Assembly: GCF_902813185.1 (NCBI RefSeq)
Contig: NZ_LR778301.1
Location: 558,001-622,000 of the forward strand
DNA: 64,000 nt
Direction: 5' to 3'
From: Denitratisoma oestradiolicum
Lineage (GTDB): Bacteria > Pseudomonadota > Gammaproteobacteria > Burkholderiales > Rhodocyclaceae
Shown here: positions 48,582 through 58,629 of the stretch, piece by piece
Layout: each line of letters starts with the position of its first letter
How positions within the stretch are numbered: the stretch's first letter is position 1
The notes under the pieces: generated by a model
What the model was told of the DNA's origin: nothing
The model's input: the letters and a program-made list of their open reading frames with translations, nothing else
Database searches by the model: none
Translations under genes and position numbers: made by a program

Positions 48582-51245
48582 ATGACCGCCCTCGACAATG
48601 TGTTGCCCTACTCCCGCTATCTCGCCCGCCTGGTCGAGGCCCGCCCCGCGTTGGAAGCGGACATTTCCCGGCGCCTGGGGCAGGCGCCTGACCGGGTTGC
48701 CCTGGCGGATCACCTGGCGGCCCAGTCCCTGACTGAGGACAGCCTGAAGCCGGCCCTGCGCCACTTCAAGCAATGGGCCTATGCCTGGGTGGGCCTGCGG
48801 GATCTGGCGGGCCTGGCACCCCTGGAGGAAGTCACCGAGACCATGACGCTGATCGCAGATCTGGCAGTGGCCAAGGCCCTGGAAGTCATCGGCACCGGTC
48901 TGGAGGCCCGCTATGGCGCGCCTCGCAACGCACGGGGCGAGCACCAGCAACTGATCGTGATCGGCATGGGCAAGCTGGGAGGGCGGGAGCTCAATGTCTC
49001 CTCCGACATCGATCTGATCTTCGTCTATCCCGACGATGGCGAGACCGACGGGGAACGTGTCATTTCCAATTTCGAGTTCTTTTCCCGCCTGGGACGCCAG
49101 TTGATCAGCGCCATCGCCGAAGTCACCGGGGACGGCCAGGTATTCCGGGTGGACATGCGGCTGCGGCCCAATGGCGATTCCGGGCCCCTGGTCTGCTCCT
49201 TCGAGATGCTGGAGAACTACTTCATCACCCAGGGCCGGGAATGGGAGCGCTACGCCTGGATCAAGGCCCGCCCCATGACCGGGCAGCGCTGGGAGGAATT
49301 GGAAGCCATCCGGCGCCCCTTCGTCTTCCGCAAGTATCTGGACTTCGGCGCCATCAACGCCATGCGCGATCTTCACGCCCAGATCCGGCGCGAGGTGGCC
49401 AAGAAGGACATGGCCAACCATATCAAGCTGGGGCCGGGCGGCATCCGCGAGATCGAGTTCATCGCCCAGGTATTCCAGTTGATCCGGGGCGGGCGGGACC
49501 GGCCGCTCCAGATCAAACCCACCCTGCATGTGTTGCCCTTGCTGGCCGAGCGGGGCATCCTGAGCCTGGCCGGTGCCCAGGAACTGGCCGCCGCCTACCG
49601 ATTTCTGCGCCGCCTGGAGCATCGCCTGCAATATCTGGACGACGCCCAGACCCATCGCCTGCCCGACAAGTCCGAGGACCAGGACCTCGTCGCCCGGGCC
49701 AAGGGTTATGTCTGCTACCAGGCCCTGCTGGCGGAACTGGATGCCCACCGGGAAACCGTCTCCCAGCATTTCGAGGCCGTCTTCGCCGATCCCAACCGGG
49801 ACGGCCATGACCTGGACCGGCTCTGGCAGGGGGCTGGCGAGCGGGCCGTGGAGGCGTTCGCCAGCCTGGGTTTTCGCGAGCCGGAAGCGGCCGCCGAGCG
49901 GCTGGCCGCCCTCCATGCCGGGGGCCGTTATCGGCAGATGGCCCAGGGCATCCGGGAGCGCTTCGATGCCCTGGTGCCCCGTGCGCTGGCGGCGGCGGCC
50001 GCGCTGCCCAACCCGGACGAAACCCTGACCCGGCTGCTGGACCTGCTGGAGGCAGTTTCCCGCCGGGCCGCCTATCTGGCCCTGTTGCAACAGTATCCCC
50101 AGGCCCTTGGCAAGGTGGCACAGTTGATGGGCAGCTCCAGTTGGGCGGCCCAGTACCTGCAGCAACATCCCATCCTGCTCGACGAACTGCTCGATGCCCG
50201 GCTGCTGGATACGCCCCAGGACTGGGTTGGTTTCCGCGCCGAACTGGAACAGCGCCTGGAGGAGGTGGAGCCGGATACCGAACGGCAGATGGACCTGCTG
50301 CGGGAGGCCCACCACGCCCAGGTCTTCCGCCTGCTGACCCAGGACATCTCGGGCCTCTTGCAACTGGAAAAACTCTCGGACCATCTTTCCGAGCTGGCCG
50401 ACATCATGGTGGACAAGGCCCTGCGCTTCGCCTGGAAAAAACTCGCCACCCGCCACCGGGACGCGCCGAAGTTCGCCGTCATCAGTTACGGCAAGCTGGG
50501 GGGCAAGGAACTGGGGTATGCCTCCGACCTGGACATGGTCTATCTCTTCGAGGACGAGGACCCCGATGCCGGCCGCATCTATTCCCGCCTGGCCACCCGC
50601 TTGTCCACCTGGCTCTCGGCCCAGACCCCGGCCGGCATGCTGTTCGAGACCGACCTGCGGCTGCGCCCCAACGGTGATTCCGGTCTGCCGGTGGTGAGCC
50701 TGGATTCCTTCCGCCAATATCAACTGGAGAATGCCTGGCCCTGGGAGCATCAGGCCCTGACCCGTGCGCGCTTTTCCGCCGGCGACAAGGCCGTGGGCGA
50801 GAAGTTCGAGCAGATCCGCATCGAGATCCTGCGCCAGAAGCGGGACCCGGAAAAGCTGCGGGAAGACGTGCTGGCCATGCGCCAGCGCATGTACGACGCC
50901 CACGCCACCAAGGGCGATGAGGTGGAGCATCTGTTCAATCTGAAGCAGGACCCCGGTGGCCTGATCGACGTGGAGTTCCTGGTCCAGTATCTGGTGCTGG
51001 GCCACGCCCATGTGCATCCCGAACTGTGCGGCAACCTGGGCAACATCGCCCTGTTGCGCATTGCCGCCGGCCTGGGCCTGATCCCGGCGGAGCGGGCCGA
51101 GACCGTGCGCGACGCCTACCGGGAATACCGCCGCCTGCAACACGCCCTGCGCCTCAACAACCAGAAGAGCCGGGTGGAGCGGATCAGCGTGCTTCCTCAG
51201 ATCGAGGCGGTATGCGGATTGTGGCGTGTAGTATTCGATCGATAG
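48582..51245 (+). CDS. glnE: Bifunctional glutamine synthetase adenylyltransferase/adenylyl-removing enzyme
   Basis: GlnE attaches AMP to, and removes it from, glutamine synthetase in response to PII and glutamine, tuning nitrogen assimilation. The 887-residue enzyme (E. coli 946) has two nucleotidyltransferase domains. The N-terminal de-adenylylating one has IGMGKLGGRELNVSSDIDLI near residues 127-146. The C-terminal adenylylating one has SYGKLGGKELGYASDLDMVY near 634-653, with FETDLRLRPNGDSGLPV after it. GlnD-type helical regions lie between and after. It stands alone; downstream DNA is an R3 repeat before argJ. Confidence 0.97.
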   Translation: MTALDNVLPYSRYLARLVEARPALEADISRRLGQAPDRVALADHLAAQSLTEDSLKPALRHFKQWAYAWVGLRDLAGLAPLEEVTETMTLIADLAVAKALEVIGTGLEARYGAPRNARGEHQQLIVIGMGKLGGRELNVSSDIDLIFVYPDDGETDGERVISNFEFFSRLGRQLISAIAEVTGDGQVFRVDMRLRPNGDSGPLVCSFEMLENYFITQGREWERYAWIKARPMTGQRWEELEAIRRPFVFRKYLDFGAINAMRDLHAQIRREVAKKDMANHIKLGPGGIREIEFIAQVFQLIRGGRDRPLQIKPTLHVLPLLAERGILSLAGAQELAAAYRFLRRLEHRLQYLDDAQTHRLPDKSEDQDLVARAKGYVCYQALLAELDAHRETVSQHFEAVFADPNRDGHDLDRLWQGAGERAVEAFASLGFREPEAAAERLAALHAGGRYRQMAQGIRERFDALVPRALAAAAALPNPDETLTRLLDLLEAVSRRAAYLALLQQYPQALGKVAQLMGSSSWAAQYLQQHPILLDELLDARLLDTPQDWVGFRAELEQRLEEVEPDTERQMDLLREAHHAQVFRLLTQDISGLLQLEKLSDHLSELADIMVDKALRFAWKKLATRHRDAPKFAVISYGKLGGKELGYASDLDMVYLFEDEDPDAGRIYSRLATRLSTWLSAQTPAGMLFETDLRLRPNGDSGLPVVSLDSFRQYQLENAWPWEHQALTRARFSAGDKAVGEKFEQIRIEILRQKRDPEKLREDVLAMRQRMYDAHATKGDEVEHLFNLKQDPGGLIDVEFLVQYLVLGHAHVHPELCGNLGNIALLRIAAGLGLIPAERAETVRDAYREYRRLQHALRLNNQKSRVERISVLPQIEAVCGLWRVVFDR

Positions 51246-51262
51246 GGAAACACAGGTTTATT

Positions 51263-51332
51263 CGTCGCCCCGGCAAAAGCCGGGGTCCAGTTCGTTGATT
51301 TTCCTGGATTCCGGCTTTCGCCGGAATGACGG
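51263..51332. repeat. Paired palindromic repeat (REP-like, family R3), copy 2
   Basis: Hairpins GCCCCGGCAAAAGCCGGGGT (51267-51286) and TTCCGGCTTTCGCCGGAA (51309-51326), same order and spacing as copy 1 at 37416-37485. It lies 18 bases after glnE and may cap its mRNA 3' end. Confidence 0.82.
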
Positions 51333-51386
51333 AATTGAATTAATCAGCGTCTCCCGCATCGTTCCGATTACTCATTGCCTACTGCC

Positions 51387-52625
51387 ATGCCCGTCAATTA
51401 CTCCACTCCCGCCGCTTCCCAACTCCACCCCGTGGCAGGTGTCCGTCTCGGCGTCGCCGAGGCGGGTATCCGCAAGAAGGACCGCCGCGACCTGACCCTG
51501 ATCGCCCTCGACGAAGGCGCCCGGGCTGCCGGCGTGTTCACCAAGAACCGCTTCTGCGCCGCGCCGGTGACCCTGTGCCGTCAGCATCTGGCCGCCGGCA
51601 GCGACATCCGCGCCCTGGTGATCAACACCGGCATCGCCAATGCCGGCACCGGCGCGCCGGGCATGGCCGCCGCCGAGGCCACCTGCCATGGCGTGGCCGA
51701 GACCCTGGGCATCGCACCGCGCCAGGTGCTGCCCTTTTCCACTGGCGTGATCCTCGAACTGCTGCCCGCCGAACGGGTGCTGGCGGGCCTTGCCGCCTGC
51801 CAGGCGGACCTGAAGGCCGATGGCTGGCATGCCGCCGCCCACGCCATCATGACCACCGACACCGTGGCCAAGGCCGCCTCGCGCCGGGTCCAGATCGGCG
51901 GTCAGCGCGTCACCATCACCGGCATCTCCAAGGGCGCCGGCATGATCCGCCCCAACATGGCCACCATGCTGGGCTTCGTCGCCACCGACGCCGGTATCGC
52001 TCCGGCCCTGCTGAACAGCCTGGTGAAGGAAGCGGCCGACCACTCCTTCAACGCCATCACCGTGGATGGCGACACCTCCACCAACGACTCCTTCATCCTC
52101 ATCGCCACCGGCAAGTCCGGCGTGGAGGTGAGCGATGCCGGCGACGCCCGCTGGCCGGCGCTGAAGGCCGCCGTCATCGAGGTGGCCCGGGAGCTGGCCC
52201 AGGCCATCGTCCGCGACGGCGAGGGCGCCACCAAGTTCATCACCATCGCCGTGGAAGGAGGCAGGACCATCGAGGAATGCCGCCAGGTGGCCTATGCCAT
52301 CGGCCACTCGCCCCTGGTGAAGACCGCCTTCTTCGCCTCGGACCCCAACCTGGGCCGCATCCAGGCCGCCGTGGGCTATGCCGGCATCGAGGACCTGGAC
52401 GTGGCCGGCAGCCGCATCTGGCTGGCCAGTAACGGCGAGGAAGCGCTGGTCTCCGAACATGGCGGCCGCGCCGCCGGCTACACGGAGGAAACCGGCTCCC
52501 GCATCATGCAGGCGGCCGAGATCACCGTGCGGGTACACCTGGGCCGGGGCGAGGCACAGGCCACTGTGTGGACCTGCGACCTGTCCTACGACTACGTGAA
52601 GATCAACGCCGACTACCGCAGCTGA
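51387..52625 (+). CDS. argJ: Bifunctional glutamate N-acetyltransferase / amino-acid acetyltransferase
   Basis: ArgJ recycles or supplies the acetyl group in arginine biosynthesis by moving it from N-acetylornithine to glutamate. The 412-residue proenzyme self-cleaves before the threonine in the visible motif [16 protein letters not shown], producing alpha and beta chains; the threonine follows Ala in [27 protein letters not shown] and [19 protein letters not shown] close the protein, as in the family. Start ATG 51387 (MPVNYS). It is followed 7 bases later by dusC, so they are probably co-transcribed. Arginine is also the cyanophycin precursor. Confidence 0.97.
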   Translation: MPVNYSTPAASQLHPVAGVRLGVAEAGIRKKDRRDLTLIALDEGARAAGVFTKNRFCAAPVTLCRQHLAAGSDIRALVINTGIANAGTGAPGMAAAEATCHGVAETLGIAPRQVLPFSTGVILELLPAERVLAGLAACQADLKADGWHAAAHAIMTTDTVAKAASRRVQIGGQRVTITGISKGAGMIRPNMATMLGFVATDAGIAPALLNSLVKEAADHSFNAITVDGDTSTNDSFILIATGKSGVEVSDAGDARWPALKAAVIEVARELAQAIVRDGEGATKFITIAVEGGRTIEECRQVAYAIGHSPLVKTAFFASDPNLGRIQAAVGYAGIEDLDVAGSRIWLASNGEEALVSEHGGRAAGYTEETGSRIMQAAEITVRVHLGRGEAQATVWTCDLSYDYVKINADYRS

Positions 52626-52632
52626 CGCTCCC

Positions 52633-53592
52633 GTGTCCCGCCTGATCCTGGCCCCCATGGAAGGGCTGGCGGACGACATCCTGCGGGACGTGCTGACTCG
52701 GGCGGGAGGCTACGACTGGTGCGTTACCGAGTTCGTCCGCGTCAGCACCACGGTGCTGCCCCCCTCCGCCTTCACCCGGGTCAGCCCGGAACTGACCCGG
52801 GCATCCCGCACCCGGGCCGGAACGCCGGTGCGGGTTCAACTGCTTGGCTCCGATCCTGATCTGCTGGCGGCCAACGCCGCCCAGGTGGCGCGCCTGAAGC
52901 CCGCCGGCATCGATCTCAACTTCGGCTGTCCCGCCCCCCTGGTCAACCGCAAGGGCGGCGGCGCGGCGCTGCTGGAAGAGCCCGGACTGTTGCACCAGAT
53001 CGCGATGGCAGTGCGAGCTGCCGTGCCCGAGGAGATTCCGGTGACGGCCAAGATGCGTCTCGGCATCCGCGATACCCACCGGGCCCTGGATTGCGCCCGG
53101 GCCCTGGAGCAAGGCGGTGTTCAGGAACTGGTGGTGCATGCCCGAACCAAGGCCGACGGCTACCGGCCGCCGGCCCGTTGGGAATGGGTAGCCGCGATCC
53201 GGGGGGCGGTCCGGTTGCCGGTCATCGCCAACGGCGAGGTATGGACTCTGGCCGACTATCGGGCGATCCGCGCCGCCACGGGCTGCGACGACGTGATGCT
53301 GGGGCGCGGCGCGGTGGCCGACCCGCTGCTGGCAAGACGTATCCGCGCCGGGGGCGCCGCCGATCCCGCCGCCGACTGGCCGATCCTCAAGGAAATGATC
53401 GCCGACTTCTGGACCCAGGTGCAGCAGAAAGTCCTGCCGACCCAGTCCCCGGGGCGACTCAAGCAATGGCTGGGCATGATGCGCCGGGCCCATCCCCAGG
53501 CCGAGCAACTGTTCAAGGCCCTGCGCCCCTTACGCACCGCCCAGGAAGTTTCGCCGGTGCTTACGCGCCACTTCGCGACCTCAGGAGGTTGA
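52633..53592 (+). CDS. dusC: tRNA-dihydrouridine(16) synthase
   Basis: A flavin enzyme that reduces uridine in tRNA to dihydrouridine. The 319-residue protein starts at GTG 52633 (SRLILAPMEGLADDILRDVL). It has the catalytic Cys in LNFGCPAPLVNRKGGGAALL, FMN-binding VTAKMRLGI, VHARTKADGYRPPARWEW and PVIANGEVW, then MLGRGAV. The DusC-type pattern (G-C-P-A-P, length about 315) separates it from DusA and DusB. It ends in a C/G inverted repeat before the convergent protease gene. Confidence 0.93.
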   Translation: MSRLILAPMEGLADDILRDVLTRAGGYDWCVTEFVRVSTTVLPPSAFTRVSPELTRASRTRAGTPVRVQLLGSDPDLLAANAAQVARLKPAGIDLNFGCPAPLVNRKGGGAALLEEPGLLHQIAMAVRAAVPEEIPVTAKMRLGIRDTHRALDCARALEQGGVQELVVHARTKADGYRPPARWEWVAAIRGAVRLPVIANGEVWTLADYRAIRAATGCDDVMLGRGAVADPLLARRIRAGGAADPAADWPILKEMIADFWTQVQQKVLPTQSPGRLKQWLGMMRRAHPQAEQLFKALRPLRTAQEVSPVLTRHFATSGG

Positions 53593-53639
53593 GGTCGCAC
53601 CCCGCTACCGTCACATCCACGCGCTCGGGTTGGTGGAAT

Positions 53640-53695
53640 CAGCCCAACTGCTCCCCTCCCCCTCGCGGGGGAGGGGCCGGGGGAGAGGGGGCCTC
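53640..53695. repeat. C/G inverted repeat after dusC
   Basis: CCCCTCCCCCTCGCGGGGGA followed by GGGG forms a nearly perfect hairpin (53653-53676), embedded in GC-rich sequence of the same flavour as repeat copies A and B (CCCCCTCGCGGGGGAGG). It separates convergent dusC and the protease gene and may stop transcription from either side. Confidence 0.6.
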
Positions 53696-56600
53696 TCAGC
53701 TCAAGTTTCCGCTGGCGTCCAGATTGGTGAAGCTGATGTTCCCGATGCTGTGCAGCTTGTTCACCATGCCCACCAGTTCAACCGGCTCCATGTCGGATTG
53801 AATGTTCACTGTCCAGGTTGAAGGCTGGTTCAGGGTGCCGTCGGCCCGGGGCATGATGGACAGGTCGTTGAGGATGGCGTTAAGCAGGCCGCGGACCCTG
53901 ATCGTGCTGGCATCCAGTTTGGACTGGTAATAGTCATGGAGGGCCAATGAAGGAAGGTCGCCCGTGAGCCGCAGGTACATCTCATCCACGATCTGGCTGT
54001 TGCTCTTACCTGCCGTCAGGCTGGCGAATTCACTACTGGTGGCCAGATAGGCTACCAGACTACCTGTGGTGCCGGTCTGACCATTGGCATCCAGCCAAAC
54101 GCTGCCGTTCTGACTCGCCAGCAAGGAGGTGTATTGGCTTAATTCCGCAGTCGTGGCGGCCCGGCCCAGGGTGCCGATGAAATAGGTCTGAACCTTGGCG
54201 TTGTAGCTTTGAGCATCGGATGTGTCGATCCTGGGCGAGGGGAGCAGGCTCATGATGGAAACATCAGCCGCGCTGTCGCTGAAATGTATATTCTCGATGT
54301 CTCGGAGAACGATGGTGCCACTGCTGTTCGTGGCGACTACATCACCATTGGCCTGCAAGCTGATGGAATACTGACTGCGCATTCCCTGGAATGTAATAAG
54401 GTCCTCGCCTGCCCCACCGTCATATGATGCATTGCCATTGCTTGCCTGGAGATTGTCATTGCCAGAACTACCGCTTGTCATTTCTCCTTGGGTCGTGAAA
54501 TTGTAGCTACTGGTTCCTGCATAGCTGTTGCCGGCGAGATCCTTGATATTACCTGCGGAAAATTCAAGCCTGTATCCAGTGTTGTGCGAAAGATTGTTGG
54601 TTGGATTAACTGTAATGGTGCTGCCAGAAATGCTGAGGTTGCTGCTGGTCGTGGCATCATAGGTGGCAATGGTTGCTCCGGCAGACGTCTTCAGAACAAT
54701 GTTGCCGCTGCCACGCTGAATGGCCTCGCTGAAGGTAACGACGATATTGCTGCCGATGGCAACGGCGGTTGCCTCATCGGCAGGGCTGAATGAGGAAACT
54801 GTCGGGGCTGATGTGTCGAAATTCGTGGTGGTCGTGATGCCAATGAAATCTCCGAGACCCAATGCGCTTGTTCTGCCTGCAAGTTTGATCAGGCTGCCAT
54901 TGAAACTTGTGCCGGTACCGGAGCCCTTGATGTACAAGTAGCCGTCGACTCCATCGGTGAACTGTACGGCTACGTTATTGATCGAACTATTGGCCGTGAT
55001 TGCAGACAGAGTGGCGTTGATCGTGACTTGGTAGCTGTAAAGCGTTTGAGCAAGGGAAACTCCAGAAATTCCCGAGAACTCTATGCGGTCCCCCGAAGAG
55101 AAATCGGTGATGGTATCCAGGCCTGATACCGTCGATTCATTGCTGGCCTGATAGGCGAACACATCGTCACCGATTCCGCCGGTCAGGGAGTCGGCCCCCT
55201 CATTGCCAATGAGCCGGTCATTACCGGCGCCACCATCCAGTGTGTCGTTACCAGCAAGACCCGAGATCGTGTCATTGCCACGCATTCCATTCAGGGAGTT
55301 TGCTGCCGAGTTGCCGCTGATCTGATCGGCGCCATCACCCCCGTAGGCATTTTCTATGATCGTGCTGCTGGAAATCGTCAGGCTTCTTCCATCGATGGTG
55401 CAAGTGCTACCGGATACCAAGTTCAGGATGGAATTCGTGGAGCAGGCGGCGGCGTTCAGGGTGTCTATGCCGCTGGAGTCGGACAAGGTTGCCCTGTTGG
55501 CCTGATCGCTACAGGCTTCCGCGAACTCGTCCGTGTAGATGTAACAATCATCGGAGGAGGCGGGCTTGCCGATAAGGTTCAGGGTCCAGGAATCAAAGGT
55601 TCCAACATCGCCCGCCACACGATCAGAAACCCAGATATTCCAGGTTCCCGTTGATGACTCTCCCCAATTCAGCACCGTGTCGAAAGTGAAGTGAATGTCG
55701 TTTTGGTCGGTACCGTAGGCACTCAGAGGGTTTTGTTGTGGTCGCCAAAGCAACCAGCTTCCGGTGCCAGATGGCGACTCAAGATAGATGGCCAGGTCGC
55801 CCACAAAGTTGTGAGTCACGTTCAGGGTGACTTCAACCCGCTCTACGTCGATGCTCTGGCCCACGTAAATGGAGTCATAGGCGCCATTCGAGTTGTTGTC
55901 TGGAATGGCAAGAGCAGGGCTATGGCTGGATGTCACTTGTTGGCGATTGGGTGCGGTATGGGATGCACCCCAGGTCTCGGCCAGTCTTACCGCAGCCCTT
56001 GCGTCTACCAAGCCAAACCCGAGGTCATGGTAGACGGCGTCGTAGTGGAGCCCTCCGCCATTCCAGTTGCCGGCGCCGTTGTAGCGCCAGTCATTGGATG
56101 GGGAACCGATCTCGCGGGCTGAGTAGGCCAGAATTTCCTGGACATCTCGATAGCCGAGTTCAGGATTCGCTTCCAGCATCAGCGCGACAATGCCAGAGAC
56201 AATGGGCGCGGAAAAAGATGTTCCCAAAGTACTTGCGTAATTGGATGAATCGTCGCCGGCGCTGCCAACCCTGTCGGTTGTAATGATGTCGCTCAGACTG
56301 TCACTACCCCCGCCCCCAGGCGCCGCGACAAGTACCGAGGCACCCGGGGAGCTGTAACTGGTCACATTGCCGGCGTAGTCAGTGGCGGCGACGGTGATGA
56401 TGTATTGACTGTTCTGGAAGTTGTGGAGATTGGTGTCATCACCAAAATCAAAACTATTGCCTGCGGATTGGACGACAATCGTCCCTAGACCGTCGCGTCC
56501 TGTTGCTGCCAAATTCGCCAAAGCCTCCCCAGCCGAAGAAAATTCCGGCGATTGGAAATTGTCTAAGAACGCCCAATGCTCCCACGAGTATGTATAGTCC

Positions 56601-58396
56601 TGCTGGGCGAATCCCCAGCTGTTGTTTAGTACATCGAAATTCTTGGCATATTGAAAAGCATTGGGTATTTCGGAACTTGTCATTCCGTTATATATCGAAA
56701 CCAAGCTTGCCTCATACGCCACTCCGACAATACCTGCCCCATCTCTTTCTGCTGCAATCGTGCCAGCAACGGCGGTACCGTGATTGTCATCAGTAAGAAT
56801 CGGCGCCCCTCCGGCACTCAGGTTCGAAGCATTGCGACCAAGATTGGTAAGCAGATTGCCGTTGAGGTCTGGGTGGTTGGGGTCAATCCCTTGATCAAAG
56901 ACCGCAACCCGAACACCGGCACCTGTGTAGTCAGACCATACCGGGAAGGCATTGATGCCGGTTGTTGGGTACAAGTACCACTGGTAGGTGAGCCCGTCAT
57001 CCGAGGGAAGAGCATAGGGGCTGTCGTTGTCGGCAATAATCCCAAAGGCTGCCCAGCTTGAAGCGTCTAGAACAGCTCCCTGTGGTGAATATAGAAATCC
57101 ATAGACATTTTCTGTCGGTTCAAAAACGGTGTCTCCCTTGACCTGTACTGTGAAGGTCGCCGATGTCTGGCCTGGTGCAAAGGTTACCGTTGATGTCGTG
57201 GAGTTGAAATCTGTTCCTGCCGTTGCGGTGCTTAATCCGAGAGTGCTAGCCGTTACGCTGACGGCTGTTGGGCTGGCAGCGGAAAGACTCAGGGTGAAAA
57301 CGAGATTCGTGGTGCCACTGTCACCTTCTGTTGCTGCGGAGCTATCGATGGAGACGGTCGGCAACTGCCAGGCCCGGACGCTATAACTGCCTGTGGCGTT
57401 GTTTCCGGACTCCCTTGCCGCCAGGTAATAGGTGCCACTCGATGAAGGAGTGAACGCCAGATATGCATTGAGACCTGATCCATTGTCATCATCGAAATCG
57501 AGGGTGGCTCCATCGCTATTAAGCAGTTCCAGGTAAGGATCGGTAAGCGTGCTGCCATCGATCGTAAAAGCGTAGGTGGTTCCTGCGGTCAGGGAGATGC
57601 TATAGAGGTCGACATCGCTGGAAAAGTTGAGAGTGCCGCTCTGACTGCTACCAAGGGTAAGCGCCGCAGTGACCGGGTTGGCTTTGACTGTCAGGCGATA
57701 AATACCTGCCCCATCATTGCCTGCCTCCTGAACGTCCAGGTAGTAGGTCCCCGAGGTCGTTGGCGTATAGAAAATTCGTGAATTTAGTCCGAGGCCTGAG
57801 TCGTCGTCATACGCGACAAGTATCCCTGTATTGCTTCTAAGTGATAGCCATGGGTCTACCAGGGTTAGGCCGGCGCTGCCCCCATCGCCCCAGACTCCGG
57901 TTAGATCAAACTGATAATTGACGCCCGCTGTCAGCGTGACAGCATACCAATCTGAATAGTCCGACTGTACCCCGATACTGTCAGTAGTACTGCTATTGAC
58001 ACTAATCGTCGCGGCGGTGGCTGTTGTTGCCAGTTGGTCTCGGTATAGGGATATTGTGTATGTGCCGGTGGCATTGTTTCCATATTCCTCTGCACTCAGG
58101 AAGTATGTGCCACTGCTGGTTGGTGTGACGTACAGATAGGAATCTCTTGTGTATAGGCTGTAATCGTTATTCGATAGCTGGGCTACTCCTGCTGAGTTAT
58201 AGATGGCGAGGTAGGGATCGCCCAAAGTGCCATATCCGTACTGGCTACCCTCAATGGCGATTTGATAGCCGTAGCCAGCCTGTAAACTTACTCGCCACCA
58301 GTCTTTGTCACCGGCATAGTCAATTGCACTCGTTGATGATGAGTTGGCCGAAAGCGTTGTCGATGACGAGGTATTACTAGGTATGGTGTCCGCCAT
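53696..58396 (-). CDS. Giant RTX-type secreted subtilisin-like protease (PPC-Calx-S8-P-RTX-Ig-DUF4214)
   Basis: A 1566-residue protein from ATG 58396 (GAGGGAA upstream) without signal peptide. Domains: three pre-peptidase-C-like domains (about 8-122, 128-235, 235-340; each ends SSGTY(Y/F)L-like), one Calx-beta (about 342-462), and an S8 catalytic domain (about 490-790). The catalytic set is Asp in VAVFDQGIDPNHPDL, His in DDNHGTAVAGTIAAE and Ser in GTSFSAPIVSG; the oxyanion Asn is in SAGNSFDF. A P-domain follows (about 835-940), then about seven RTX nonapeptides (near 1019-1080; GGAGNDRL type), a bacterial Ig-like domain (about 1197-1305) and DUF4214 (about 1390-1520). Lack of a signal peptide with RTX repeats implies type I secretion; no transporter is nearby. 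Base composition is lower in GC than its neighbours, suggesting separate origin. Confidence 0.93.
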   Translation of the reverse strand: MADTIPSNTSSSTTLSANSSSTSAIDYAGDKDWWRVSLQAGYGYQIAIEGSQYGYGTLGDPYLAIYNSAGVAQLSNNDYSLYTRDSYLYVTPTSSGTYFLSAEEYGNNATGTYTISLYRDQLATTATAATISVNSSTTDSIGVQSDYSDWYAVTLTAGVNYQFDLTGVWGDGGSAGLTLVDPWLSLRSNTGILVAYDDDSGLGLNSRIFYTPTTSGTYYLDVQEAGNDGAGIYRLTVKANPVTAALTLGSSQSGTLNFSSDVDLYSISLTAGTTYAFTIDGSTLTDPYLELLNSDGATLDFDDDNGSGLNAYLAFTPSSSGTYYLAARESGNNATGSYSVRAWQLPTVSIDSSAATEGDSGTTNLVFTLSLSAASPTAVSVTASTLGLSTATAGTDFNSTTSTVTFAPGQTSATFTVQVKGDTVFEPTENVYGFLYSPQGAVLDASSWAAFGIIADNDSPYALPSDDGLTYQWYLYPTTGINAFPVWSDYTGAGVRVAVFDQGIDPNHPDLNGNLLTNLGRNASNLSAGGAPILTDDNHGTAVAGTIAAERDGAGIVGVAYEASLVSIYNGMTSSEIPNAFQYAKNFDVLNNSWGFAQQDYTYSWEHWAFLDNFQSPEFSSAGEALANLAATGRDGLGTIVVQSAGNSFDFGDDTNLHNFQNSQYIITVAATDYAGNVTSYSSPGASVLVAAPGGGGSDSLSDIITTDRVGSAGDDSSNYASTLGTSFSAPIVSGIVALMLEANPELGYRDVQEILAYSAREIGSPSNDWRYNGAGNWNGGGLHYDAVYHDLGFGLVDARAAVRLAETWGASHTAPNRQQVTSSHSPALAIPDNNSNGAYDSIYVGQSIDVERVEVTLNVTHNFVGDLAIYLESPSGTGSWLLWRPQQNPLSAYGTDQNDIHFTFDTVLNWGESSTGTWNIWVSDRVAGDVGTFDSWTLNLIGKPASSDDCYIYTDEFAEACSDQANRATLSDSSGIDTLNAAACSTNSILNLVSGSTCTIDGRSLTISSSTIIENAYGGDGADQISGNSAANSLNGMRGNDTISGLAGNDTLDGGAGNDRLIGNEGADSLTGGIGDDVFAYQASNESTVSGLDTITDFSSGDRIEFSGISGVSLAQTLYSYQVTINATLSAITANSSINNVAVQFTDGVDGYLYIKGSGTGTSFNGSLIKLAGRTSALGLGDFIGITTTTNFDTSAPTVSSFSPADEATAVAIGSNIVVTFSEAIQRGSGNIVLKTSAGATIATYDATTSSNLSISGSTITVNPTNNLSHNTGYRLEFSAGNIKDLAGNSYAGTSSYNFTTQGEMTSGSSGNDNLQASNGNASYDGGAGEDLITFQGMRSQYSISLQANGDVVATNSSGTIVLRDIENIHFSDSAADVSIMSLLPSPRIDTSDAQSYNAKVQTYFIGTLGRAATTAELSQYTSLLASQNGSVWLDANGQTGTTGSLVAYLATSSEFASLTAGKSNSQIVDEMYLRLTGDLPSLALHDYYQSKLDASTIRVRGLLNAILNDLSIMPRADGTLNQPSTWTVNIQSDMEPVELVGMVNKLHSIGNISFTNLDASGNLS

Positions 58397-58508
58397 GGTT
58401 CCCTCTATGTGGATTGCCCCCATCCTTTCTTGATAATTCTGGATTTCGCTGGTTCAGCGAGGACATTCAAAGCAACCCATAGTCTCAGATTGCCCCTTGC
58501 CGTGACAA

Positions 58509-58524
58509 TATGACGAAAGTCATA
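58509..58524. promoter_or_regulatory. Perfect small hairpin/operator-like palindrome in protease upstream region
   Basis: TATGAC-GAAA-GTCATA, 6-base arms around a GAAA tetraloop, 113 bases before the protease start and about 105 bases beyond the hyfI-like stop. The 233-base gap is otherwise plain. It could be an operator or an RNA element; no support beyond the symmetry. Confidence 0.35.
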
Positions 58525-58629
58525 GTGGCCTTGGGTTTTGGCTCTGGTTCCATGGCTGTCAAGTGACGGGGCTCTAAAACTAGCCGCCAGAAGGCCGCCG
58601 GGGCAGGGTGTGGCGAGCCCTTTCAGGCT

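Noticed and set aside
47967..51143. 1058-codon minus-strand open frame opposite glnE
   Set aside because: Shadow of glnE running into yhdP in another frame; Gly/Gln/His-rich without domains.
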